Of a stretch of 64,000 nt of DNA, positions 22,621-33,149 are shown piece by piece. Source of the stretch: Arachnopeziza araneosa (lineage: Eukaryota > Ascomycota > Leotiomycetes > Helotiales > Arachnopezizaceae); NCBI GenBank assembly GCA_003988855.1, contig QYAI01000062.1, positions 62,001-126,000 of the forward strand. Direction: 5' to 3'. The notes below the pieces were generated by a model that saw only the letters and a program-made list of their open reading frames with translations, did no database searches and was not told the origin of the DNA. A program made the translations under genes and the position numbers. Numbering within the stretch: the stretch's first letter is position 1; every line of letters starts with the position of its first letter.

Positions 22621-23575
22621 ATGGCCCACGGGAAGATCAAAATAGTCGAGCAGGCCATAGCCATGAGTAGCATGGATATCTACCACTAGCTGCCACTCGA
22701 GTTCGATGGTGACTCCATCCGCGTTCTCGAAGTGTTGAAAGATGACATTCAAGATCATCTACAATGCAGACTTCGTAAAGTCTCGTTAGCTGCGCAACCG
22801 CGCTATATCGCCATCTCGTACACATGGGGCGATGACAAAGACAAGAGGATAATCTGTGTCAATCATCATCCGGTCGAAGTCCGGGCAGATCTGTATGCTT
22901 TCCTCCTCGAAGCACAGAGGCGGCAGAAGAGTCGTTTTGTAAAGAGCTGGGCGTGGCTTTGGATAGACTCGATTTCTATTCACCAGGCGAGTGTGAGGGA
23001 ACGGAACCATCAAGTGCAAAGGATGGGACAGATTTACTCACAGGTATTTCAACTCAGATGCGGTGTGTATACATGTAATAAGTTAACAATCTGGCTCGTT
23101 GTAGGCATCGCGTGTTGTAGCTTGGCTCGGCCCAGCAACACCTAACACGGCCAAAGCATTTAGACATGCCAAGTCTCCATTTGTACTCATACGTCCATCC
23201 GATGATGGATTCACCGATTTTTATTTCGAAGTCATGGCTCGTGCATACTGGTACCGACTTTGGGCCGTGCAAAACCAACCCCCATTCAGCCACCCTTTAC
23301 CGTCAATAAATGCCCTCTACAAGACATATTCACCAGTCAACGAGAATAATCGTCGATTGAAGGGAACACCGTTGAGAAATAGTGTACTCAAAATACACAA
23401 GCTAGATCTATTATTGACTTCTCAAATTCAAGTTCTTCTTAACCCCAGCGAGATTATGGTCGAGTTTGAGCTTGCTCACGCTAGGGTTAGGTGGAATTTT
23501 CTACTCATAAGTGGCTTGAGATTCAAATTCGCTGTGAAAACTCGTGATGAATTGGGGAGAGATGAATCCGAGTAG
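22621..23575 (+). pseudogene. HET-domain gene with early stop and truncated tail
   Basis: The HET domain is well preserved: DGDSIRVLEV, then PRYIAISYTWGDDKDKR, LWIDSISIHQASVRERNHQV and ASRVVAWLGPATPNTAKAF. An intron at 23043-23104 (GTATTT...TTGTAG) joins the two halves in frame. The apparent start (ATG 22621, 22663 or 22672) is followed by a TAG at 22687-22689, directly before LPLEFDGDSIRV; no ATG lies between the stop and the conserved region. A glutamine codon (CAG) at that spot would fit related proteins. After WYRLWAVQNQ the sequence loses family similarity and ends at 23575, about 260 residues in all, much shorter than usual HET proteins. Probably a relic; a short functional protein from an unseen upstream exon cannot be excluded. 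Confidence 0.72.
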
Positions 23576-23728
23576 GATTTCGTAGCGTAAAGATGATGAG
23601 CAAAGCTGATTATAACATTATGTATCTTCATAAACATCATTACCAGGCCATTTTTTCTCCAAGTTGAACGATAATATACAATCTCCCTACCCTCCCTTTC
23701 TTTCCACTTTTACAATCGCCTTGATCTC

Positions 23729-24744
23729 CTAATCTCTCTTTCCTGAGATCCCCCATCCATTTCCCACCCCATGAACTCCAAAGCCCAACGGTGTAGCACC
23801 ACCTAGTCCCCCACGTCCTTTCAACCTCTTCGGCAACACGACACCGAAAAACCACATCCCACTGCCCACCGCACCGGCAACCGCTGAGACCAGACAATAG
23901 AACACTGTGCTAGCATAGACATGCCCGCCCATGCCTGCCCACTCGATCTTCCCATTCTCGCGGGGAAGATGAGGCGTCGGGAACCAGCGGACGCTTAGCT
24001 GCAACGGCAGCGGATCACCAATAACCAGTTTCTTCGTCAGGGCCGCAGGACCGGTCGTATGTGACAAGGGAGAGGTAGAGTATGCGGCGCCGGAGTCGAT
24101 GACACCCGAGTCATGATGGTGGAGGTGGTGCTTTGGTGTCGAGTGCAAGAGGATGTTCAGATGGGTCGAGATGTGGAGGTGGGAGCGTTGGAGGGTTCCT
24201 GCGAGCGCGAAGATGAGGGGGACGAATTCTTGTTGGTATACCGAGGGAACAGGAGCTGATGGGACGATGTGCGCAGGTGGTCGAGAGGGGATTCGGCATG
24301 AGAGGGGGGCGTCATTATGGATATAAAATTCGAGGAGATGGAAGAAGGGGTCGGTGATCATGGGAATGGTACAATTGAGTTCTGCAGAGTTAGCTTTCTT
24401 CTCTTCCTTGATCATTGAGAAGAATACCTTCTTCGATGCCATATCGTAGCTCCAGAGGCTGCCCGGTTTCCTCACAGATCGGAAAGTCGATGTACTGAAG
24501 TTCGTCTTTATCGTTGGAGATGTGCTCACCAGTGTCGCTGTTTCAGTCAGCCCTGTTCACTCTCTTCAAGACACGCGACTCACATCGATCTATTAAGACA
24601 GCTCACTGGTATCGATGCGCCATAATGATAACTTGGTAGCGGGATCTTGCTATGTTCTTCTTCCTGTGCGCTCACACTTCCAATCCATCCTAGCAGGGTT
24701 GTGACTAGAACAAGTAACCAAGCTCTTCTTGTGTCGCGCGCCAT
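23729..24744 (-). CDS. Conserved fungal signal-peptide membrane protein of unknown function
   Basis: Three exons (24584-24744, 24428-24537, 23729-24381) with matching phases encode 307 residues. The N-terminus is a clear signal peptide (WLLVLVTTLLGWIGSVSAQ). The lumenal or extracellular part contains YHYGASIPVSCLNRSIDTGE and FYIHNDAPLSCRIPSRP, with several cysteines and one candidate N-glycosylation site (NCT). Near residue 260 a single hydrophobic segment (STVFYCLVSAVAGAVGSGMW) precedes a basic KRLKGR stretch, so a type I membrane topology is likely; a glycine-rich cytosolic tail ends the protein. The pattern recalls a conserved but uncharacterised ascomycete family, from memory. I cannot assign a function. 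The uninterrupted frame starting at 24529 is wrong because it reads through the second intron. Confidence 0.75.
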
Positions 24745-25081
24745 TATATGTGACTCGAGCTTCTCGCAGACTCCTGACCAAGATAAATTGATTATACAGT
24801 CATTATTAAAGTCAAGAGAGCACCAGTGCAAGCGATGGTGTGGAGTTGGAGAGTTTCGAGAAGGGTGTAGTTGTCCATTAGCTTGTGGCGCTCTGGGGAA
24901 GATTGGCCAAGGCTGACACGTGGAGACAAGGCTGAATAGGGGTATCGCTTCGAGCCGAAACAATCAATACTCAACGATGTTCATTTGTTATTCCTTTCGT
25001 ATTCATCAACAAAAGTTACCTATGTACTGTCAAAGCAAGCCATACTGTCAAATTATCCTTTTGATGTCCTCAAAATCGTTC
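24745..25081. other. Spacer, promoter of membrane-protein gene
   Basis: About 340 bases between the membrane-protein start and the PGI stop codon. Nothing beyond the expected promoter and terminator sequence. Confidence 0.5.
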
Positions 25082-26830
25082 TCAAATCTTAGCACTCTTC
25101 TTCTTGAAAGCAGCAATTAATCCTCCAGTGCTACTATCATGAGCATCTTCTTTAATGTGCTCCTCAGCTAGCTCGGCTTGGATCTTCTTTGCCAAACTCT
25201 TTCCGAGTTCCACACCCCACTGATCGAAACTGTTGATATCCCAAACCGCACCTTCAGTGAAGGTAAGATGTTCGTAGTAGACGATAAGAGCACCGAGAGT
25301 TCCTGGTGTGATAACATCCGCTAGAATAGAAGTTGTTGGCCTGTTTCCGAGGAAGGTCTTGTGTTTGTATAAGATCTCGGGAGTATTTTCTGCCTTGAGT
25401 TGAGCCTCGTCTTTTCCAACCATCAAGGCTTCCGCTTGAGCAAAGAAGTTGGATGCTAACATATTCTGGTGCTTATTGTTATCAATTGGGTTGTGGGATT
25501 GAGCTGCAAGGATGAAATCAGTTGGAATAAGCTTCGTTCCTTGATGCAGAAGTTGGTAGAAGGAGTGTTGAGCGTTGGTGGCTGGTTCGCCAAAGAGGAT
25601 AGGACCAGTGGTGTATTTGATGAAGCCATTTGTAGTGCGTGCGACGGCCTTTCCGTTGGATTCCATGGAAAGTTGTTGAAGATACGCTGGGAAACGATGG
25701 AGATATTGATCGAATCTTCAGATGTCAGCAAGAGAAGTTAGAGAAGAGATACCACGTACGGAGACACAAGGTGAGTTTGAGCACCGTAAAAATCGGAATA
25801 CCAGACACTCAACAAACCAGCAATGACGGGAATATTCTTCTCCAACGGAGTATGCAGGAAGTGTTGATCCATAGCATAAGCACCTGAGAGGAATTCGTGG
25901 AAGTTCTTGAACCCAATGTGAATAGCCACGCTTAACCCAATGGCGGACCAAACAGAGTAACGTCCTCCAACCCAGCTCTCAAATCCAAACATGTTCCTCG
26001 CGTCGATTCCAAATTTTGTCACTTCGTCTTCGTTTGTAGAGAGGGCAACGAAATGTTTGGCAATATCTCCCTTACCGTCAGTCTCCTTCAAAAACCATTC
26101 TTTCGCGCTATTAGCATTGGTGGTAGTTTCGGCAGTGGTAAAGGTTTTCGAAGCGACCAGGAAGAGCGTTGTTTCGGGATTCGAATCACGGAGAGCCTCA
26201 GCCATATGAGTTCCATCGATATTAGAAACAAAATGGAGGGTTTGCTTGCGGTCACCGTAAAATTTCAACGCCTCGGTGACCATGACGGGGCCGCTATCAT
26301 TGCATCAGCACCGGACCTATGTAATCAGGTTGGACTCACAGATCAGAACCTCCGATACCAATGTTGATAATAGTTGTCAAAGGCTTTCCAGTAAACCCCT
26401 TCCATTCCCCACTTCTAATTGCGTCGGAAAACTCTTCCATATGCTTCAGCTCCTTTCGCACACCTGGCATGACATCCTTTCCATCGACCAGGATCTCATT
26501 GTCTCCTTGGTTCCTCAACGCGGTATGCAACACCGCTCGGTCCTCGGTGAAGTTGATCTTTTCACCCTTGAACATAGCATCGCGGAGTTCTTCCAGCTTG
26601 GCTTCCTTTGCGACTTGGACAAGGATCTTGAGAGTATCCTCTGTGATAAAGTTCTTGGAGAAATCAAAGAGAATCTCTGTGTTATCAGACGTGTTCGGGA
26701 AGGTATATGAAAATTTCTCGAAGCGGCTTGGATCCTTCTTGAATTCCTCCTTGAGGACAAAAGATTTGCCAACCGTGTTGTGGTGTTCTTGGAGATTGGC
26801 CCATGACGGGAGCTTGTCTGCGATAACCAT
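25082..26830 (-). CDS. PGI1: Glucose-6-phosphate isomerase
   Basis: The second glycolytic enzyme, interconverting glucose-6-phosphate and fructose-6-phosphate in the cytosol. Three exons: 26340-26830, 25760-26293 and 25082-25715, with introns of 46 and 44 bases. The donor of the second is GTACGT inside the codon for proline, which restores the family sequence SPFDQYLHRF. The product is 552 residues, the standard length. Motifs: IINIGIGGSDLGP in the sugar-isomerase domain, FLVASKTFTTAET, GGRYSVWSAIGLS, and the second signature region FDQWGVELGKSLAKKI. The start at 26830 gives MVIADKLPSWANL, where the LPSW block is the conserved N-terminus. All key segments are present, and no duplicates or breaks are visible. 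Confidence 0.96.
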
Positions 26831-27655
26831 GTTTGCTGTTCTGTCACTCTTCAGCTATCGACCTTGTATTCTTAGACAAGTCAGGAGTACCTGGAGGTTA
26901 TTTGCGATAGAGGAGGAGAAGATTATCCACGATGACGAACTGCAGACTGGTCAACTGTTAGCAAAATAATACCTCTGCGCCCAGCAATTTAATCATGGCG
27001 CCGGATCTGCGGGGCAGTTCAACATCCCACCAAAACACCCCACCGTCAGTTGCCGAGACACTGGGAAGCTCCAGCAGAGAGGCGGCGAACAAAAGAGGCC
27101 TCACCTGCTAATTGAGATGTAAACTCTCCTTCAAGGGGCTTCGAGATGCGATTGACAATGGCGGAGTTGATGGGGAAGAAAAAGATGTTCCTTTATTGAC
27201 GAGTTATTTTATGACGTTCCATTCATCCCACCACTAGCGCCTGAGCACCAAACCAAACCCACACATTGGCCCAGCATGCCTGGATGAGTGGATGACTGAG
27301 CAACTTGCGTATTCAGACAAGGACTTAATGTGGGTTACGTGAGCCATAAAAGGGAATTCAGATGTATTCTATTCAGGCCCATTTTGCATCTCGCGTAGGT
27401 TGGCAGCTATTGAGATTTCTTTCCCCTCAGTCCCCTTCCAAATTGTTAAGGTTTGCCCTAAATGAAAAATCGCTACAAGAGTCCATGATCCGTACAACCA
27501 TCAAACGCCAAACCATGTCCGTTCTGTCCATAGAGTTGAGTCCACATCTCATGCGCTAAAGCACATCTCCTATACCAGTCCAACAAGGCCGAAGCGAGCT
27601 CTTATGTCATTTCTATTGAAAGTGTTATGTCGGAATAAGTGTACGCGGATATGAT
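26831..27655. other. Promoter of PGI and 3-prime region of SCH9
   Basis: About 0.8 kb between two minus-strand genes. Short frames (for example 27362-27559) have no recognisable content. No repeat or RNA gene seen. Confidence 0.5.
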
Positions 27656-29827
27656 TTATCTAGTATCTTGTACAGAACCCACAAATGAAGGATCCTTGAT
27701 ACTTCCACCAGCGTCACCGAGACCAGCTACAGGACGATTGTAAGACCAGCCAGTGAACTGATCCTGCATGGTTTGACTTAGGACGGGACCTTCAACCCAA
27801 GAATCCGTAGGTGCTTCTTGAGTAAATTCTTTGTCGAAGTTGTTGGTATCAAGAGCGTCAGTCTAGTAAGAATTAGCTTCTTGAGTTTCAGAGAAGAGAT
27901 AGCAATACATACCACATTGGGCTTGAAGGTCGGCTCATACTTGCGCTGTAAGAGTTTTCGCCAATCGATAGAATGGAAGAATGGGTGTGCCTTGATCTCA
28001 CTTGCACCATTGGCACCCAATCTCTTGTCCGGCTTACGATCAAGCAGTCTGATAAGGAGGTCTTTGGCTGATGGAGGAACGATTTCTTGGCTAGGAAAGT
28101 GAAGGGGTTCAGAAAGGATCTTTCGGTACATCTCGTTGGTATTTTCGTCGTAGAATGGAGGGAGACCTGTCAACATCTCGTAAAGAAGAACACCAAGAGT
28201 CCACCAGTCAACGGTCTTGGTGTAACCTTGTCCTAACAAGAGCTCTGGAGCGAGATATTCAGGAGTTCCGCAGAAGGTATTGGTTCGGTCTTCATCCTTC
28301 ATATCCAGTTTGCAGAGACCGAAATCGCACAGTGCAATATGACCAGAATAATCTAGGAGAATATTTTCGGGCTTGAGATCCCGATAGATCACATTGAAAC
28401 CGTGTAAGCATTCTAGAGCACAGAGAAGCTCGGCTGTGTAGAATCTTGATCGGTTGATGTCGAACCGTTGCTCCTTTTGAAGGTGGTGGAACAACTCCCC
28501 ACCATTAACGAAGGCCAAAACAAAATACAGCTTCTCGGGCGATTGGAAGGTGAATTTGAGGGGGACGATAAAAGGATTGTTGATTTGAGAAAGAACCGAT
28601 CGTTCTGCTAGGGTATGCGCGACTTCTGATCGGGATATGATGTGAGCTTTTCGGATCGTCTTCAAAGCATAGATTCGTTGCGTATCCTTCTTTTTGACCT
28701 GCATAACCTTTCCAAAACTGCCCTTTCCAACAACTTTCAACAGATCAAAGTCTTCAATCTTCAAAGATCGTGTCCTGTTCTCAATATATTCGACACCAAT
28801 CCGGATTTTTCCCGAACCGTACTGAACATCCAACCATTCTGGTCCAGATTGTCCCAACGCCTTCTCATTCTTTTGCCACTCTGTCGCCGCCTTCTCTTTG
28901 TCTTTCTTACTGAGCTTAGGATCTTCCACGTACTTGTGAGATTCTTCGAATCTAGGATGGATGTTTGCGACCCCTAAGAAAATATCCTGAGTCCGTCCCG
29001 AGCCTGAAGGGGCATTTGGATTCCGTAAATACAAATGTACAGCCAAATCCGTAACTCTCGACACATCGAACTTGTATTGTGTGTTGTCTCCTGCCCAGAG
29101 AGGATTCTCAGGAGTCCCTGACACTGCGTTGACAAAGACTTGTAGCTTGTCAAAATCAAGAAGGGCATACGGAAGATACTTGGAGGAGATTCGACCATGG
29201 TTTGTTGGGACAGCATTGAATCCACCTCCAGAAGTTTGGGGCCTCGTACTGCCTGCATATGATCCCGCAACGGAAGGTTGTTGTGACGAGCCTGGTCGAA
29301 CTGATCCTGCGATACCAAAACCATTCCCAGTCGATAGTGACCCTTGATGATTCGTATTGAAGACGTGTTTATATTGATCTGGAAGAGAGAAGCCTTGGCC
29401 TTCGTGTAGAGTAACAATGAGAATACCGGGTCGAGGCTGGGCAGGAGGTTGGGTGGCAATGAGCTCGGAAGCCGCTGATATGGTCAGCTTCTTTCCATGT
29501 TAATTATATTTTTCCAACGCACCTATACCATTGTCATTTGTCGGGGTCGAGCTTCCGGCTATGCTAGCCTTCTCGTCTCGGGCAGAATCTGGAGTTACTG
29601 TTGGTGCTGCAGGAGAGCGGGAAAAGGTACTGGCGAGGGGACCGAGATGAGTCTCCTTGAGTTCTAATGTTCATCAGCCAGTGATCGCATCTTTGATATC
29701 ATCCGCAGTATGTGACATGGTTCAATCGTGATCCCCGCCGGTATGGCGCTGGCTTGATTGACCGAAGCCTCGATGGCATTGAGCGCACTAGATGATTGTA
29801 CGTACTCTTGGTAAGTTTCCAAGACAT
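27656..29827 (-). CDS. SCH9: AGC-family serine/threonine kinase SCH9 with C2 domain
   Basis: Nutrient-responsive kinase downstream of TORC1 that controls growth, stress tolerance and lifespan. Four exons: 29806-29827, 29523-29663, 27913-29474 and 27656-27862; phases match, giving 643 residues. The tiny first exon encodes MSWKLTK and is followed by an intron of 142 bases. A C2-like domain covers about residues 70-230 (PGILIVTLHEGQGFSLPDQY, then VYL-type strands). The kinase domain starts at FDLLKVVGKGSFGKV, with YALKTIRK, the catalytic loop YRDLKPENILL, DFGLCK, and the activation loop TFCGTPEYLAPE. The C-terminal extension carries the hydrophobic motif QFTGWSY, the TORC1 site of Sch9. The last exon is essential to see this motif; the uninterrupted frame reads into the intron. 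Confidence 0.94.
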
Positions 29828-30747
29828 ATTGATGTTGTCTAGGAGGTTTGGTCGTGTGGGAGGTCAGTCTAGGAGTTAAGATGGTGTTGTAGGTTTAACG
29901 GCAGACTGCTGTGCGGTGAACCGGGTTTCTGGCAGGCGATTGTGCCCCGCCAAAGGATGCGCGATTAGACCAACAGCTCCCGGCTGAAAAGATGGGTGGG
30001 AGGGATGACGAGGCGGAATGAGGATAGGAACAGCAGCTAAGTAAATCAAAATATCCAGGAGGAGAGTCGAAAGATCTAGGGTGTCTCGCAGGATTACAAA
30101 GAAGGAAAATGAAGGGCGGGAAGAGGTAGGTAGGTTCAGGTTGCGCAAAGTGGCTCAGCTTGCCCCAGGGAGATTCAAGGGTCCTTTCTGGCTGTCTGGG
30201 CTGGAATTCAAGGTCACGTGGCCGTCGGGACGAACCCGAAGCAGAAGAATACGAGGGCCGGAGGAGCAGGTCAGAGAAGATGATGGCAATAGTTCCCCCT
30301 AGCTTGCCGCTTTGTAAAAGATCTTTTGGTCCAGAGGTAATGGTGGATGTGCGTGTTCTCTCAATGGCCGTGCCATCAAAGCCGGGTGTGCTGCCATATC
30401 ACACCAGCATGAGATGGTACGTGGCGAGGCTTGATACCGACGACACCGGGATCCATGGTGACCGAGTCGATTTCGTCATCATCATATGCGTTTCACATCT
30501 TGAAACGGTTTCTGGTTCCTCTTGAAGTGATTGCAATCCAAGGTTTTCACCCGCTGCTGGTTCTCTTTGGGACTAGCGCCTGCTTACATAAACTTCAAGC
30601 CATCTGGATGACCGACATTCAGGGACCAAGAATACCACAGGACAGGCACGAGAAGGCATTGCATCACGAGTGCATTCGAGGCGCGACATCACTCGGCTGC
30701 TGCTCTCCATCAGAGGAAGAGCATATCGACGCCTGCTCCCAGACATC
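29828..30747. promoter_or_regulatory. Divergent promoter region SCH9/ADA2
   Basis: The starts of SCH9 (minus) and ADA2 (plus) face away from each other across about 920 bases. The stretch is moderately GC-rich, with purine-rich runs near 30090-30140. Open frames on the plus strand at 30081-30525 and 30431-30799 have no recognisable content and overlap the promoter. Confidence 0.5.
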
Positions 30748-32301
30748 ATGGGCGTCATCCGCAAGAAGACTGCGACTCGCGGAGGCGAAGGAGGCGTGAA
30801 ATATGTCTGCGACGTCTGCTCTGCAGATATCACCTCAACTGTAAGCTCGACGCAGCCTAGTAGGCGCAACTAACAAGTGAAGGTTCGAATACGATGCGCC
30901 GACCCTCATTGCCACGATTATGACCTCTGCGTCCTCTGCTTCTCCAATGGCGAAACCTCACATAACCACAACCCCAGCGCCCATCCATACCGTGTGATTG
31001 AACAAAACTCGGTCCCAATCTACGACAAGAACTGGGGCGCGGATGAGGAGCTTCTCTTGCTAGAAGGAGCAGAGATATATGGGCTCGGCTCCTGGGCCGA
31101 TATCGCAGATCATATTGGAGGTTACAGAAACAAGGACGAGGTTCGCGCCCACTACCAAAAGATCTATCTTGACAGTCCCAACTTCCCATTACCCCTCCGA
31201 GCGAGTCCACAAGATACCAAACTCCTCGATGAGATACCCCGAGAAGAATTCCAAGCCAGAAAGAAGCGTCGAATCGAAGATCGCAAAGAGGCAGCTCGGA
31301 CTGCCCCTCCAGCTCAGCCAAAGAAGAAGCCTACCGCATCCGTTCCAGCATGCCACGAAGTTCAAGGCTACATGCCAGGTCGTCTAGAGTTTGAGACCGA
31401 ATATGCAAATGAGGCAGAAGAAGCCGTGCAACTCATGCAATTTGACCCCGGAGATGGCGTCAATCCTCGAACCGGCGAGTTGGAACCAGAAATGGAACTG
31501 AAGATGACGGTGATGGATATTTACAACGCTCGTCTCACCCAGCGAGCAGAAAGAAAGAAAGTTATCTTTGAGCATAATCTTCTGGAATATCGCAAGAACG
31601 CTGCTCTAGATAAGAAACGTACCAAGGAAGAGAGAGATCTGCTTAACAAAGCCAAGCCATTCGCCCGAATGATGAATCATGACGACTTCCAAGAATTTTG
31701 CAACGGTTTAATTGAAGAACTTAATTTAAGACAAGCAGTGTCGCAGCTATTCGAATGGAGGAACATGAAGATCGACGACCTACGCGCTGGTGAGAAATAC
31801 GAGCAGGAGAAGGTCCAGAGAGCGCAGAAAGCCCAGCCGATGGGATCTTTGGATCGAGAGAGGTTTGCCTCGGGTCAGCGCACGAAACCCCCTCCTATCA
31901 TCGAAACTCCCAGCGGTGCAGCAACTTATATCGCTCCTGACCTCCCTGTTCGACTGAATCCAAATCCTCCAGCTGCACTTACGAATGGTAACGCCAATGG
32001 CGCGACTAGAAAGGAGAAGCATGCAATCGCGCCCCTCGCAAATTTGTCTCCGATATCTCTCTCGCAAGAGAACATCCCTGATGTTCATCTCCTGCTACCA
32101 GAAGAGATTGAGTTATGTGAGAAGACAAGAATGCATCCAAAACCATATCTAGCAATCAAGGAGAATATCTTACGTGAGGCTCTCAGGACAGGAGGTGTAT
32201 TGAAGCGGAAACAGGTCAAGGAGTTGAGCAAGGTAGATTCGCAGAAGGGTGGACGAATCTTTGATTTCATCGTCGCACACGGATGGGTGAACAAAGGGTG
32301 A
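30748..32301 (+). CDS. ADA2: SAGA complex transcriptional adaptor ADA2
   Basis: Subunit of the SAGA histone acetyltransferase module that supports GCN5 activity. Two exons: 30748-30840 and 30883-32301, joined across a 42-base intron; 503 residues. Domains in order: a ZZ zinc finger (about 20-75; CDVC, then C..C..YDLCVLCF), a SANT/Myb domain (about 78-125; WGADEELLLLEGAEIYGLG), a long helical ADA2 middle region with YMPGRLEFETEYANEAE, and a C-terminal SWIRM domain (about 450-503; LREALRTGGVLKRKQVKEL). The start at 30748 yields MGVIRKKTATRGGEGG; an upstream in-frame start near 30670 has no support. All expected domains are intact. It is a single-copy nuclear regulator, and its promoter is shared with SCH9. 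Confidence 0.95.
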
Positions 32302-33149
32302 CGGGTCCAGGAGGTAAATCTATAATGACTGGAATGGATTTGAACATAAATGGCGTTTACACAAGGGAGGGTTTCATGGCTTCGTTAGCTTCGTGAATAC
32401 AAACGATACTGGATGGGTTACAGACTTCCTTCGGCTTGATGGTGTTACATGGACCTGTTTGGTTCCGGGAGAGAAATGGTTGGCGGTCATGGAGTTTTTG
32501 TTTAATGCATCCTAGGTTAGTAGATGTGGTGAAGCTCGCTACAGTCACCCAGATCGAACAGCGATCTTTTTCAAAACACATGACACCTTGTTCTGAGAAG
32601 AGAAGCAGTTCGAGGCAAGCCAAATCCCAAAAGAATTTTATATCTCCTAGCATATGAGGCTAAGTTTGTATACCAAGTTGGGTGAGTGCAAGTGAGCGTT
32701 CTTAAAGTAGTCTTCAGTCCCCAATACAGCTTCCTTCCTTCCTATCTTGATATCCAAAAAGGGAATAAGCTAAACTTACCTCAAGAACTAATTCTCTGGT
32801 CTTGTCGTCCTACTTCTTCTTTTCTGCTATTTGTTCAAGTCAAAATTCGAATTTGGCGAACAAGTCAGAGTGTTGGAGCTGATTGGCTGCTAATTACTTC
32901 GCTGTCAAGCCATCTGCACTGCCCAACTTCAGTCCTCTTCCATTCTTGCCTTTGAGAAACAATCCTCTCTTAAACTCCAATGAAATCAGAAAGACTATGC
33001 TGTATAGCGCAGTATCTCCCTGCATTAGATCAACGATTTGCGAGAACTATTAACAAAATACTACACTATGTGTCGAGGAGCCTCGATCATCCTCTCTCTG
33101 AAGACAAGGCTACTCTACAGTCAACGACCATCAAACAACTTTTCAAGAC
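32302..33149. other. ADA2 3-prime region and spacer
   Basis: About 0.85 kb. Contains the ADA2 terminator. Small open frames (32436-32657, 32686-32955) show no recognisable motif, and I see no repeats. Confidence 0.5.
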
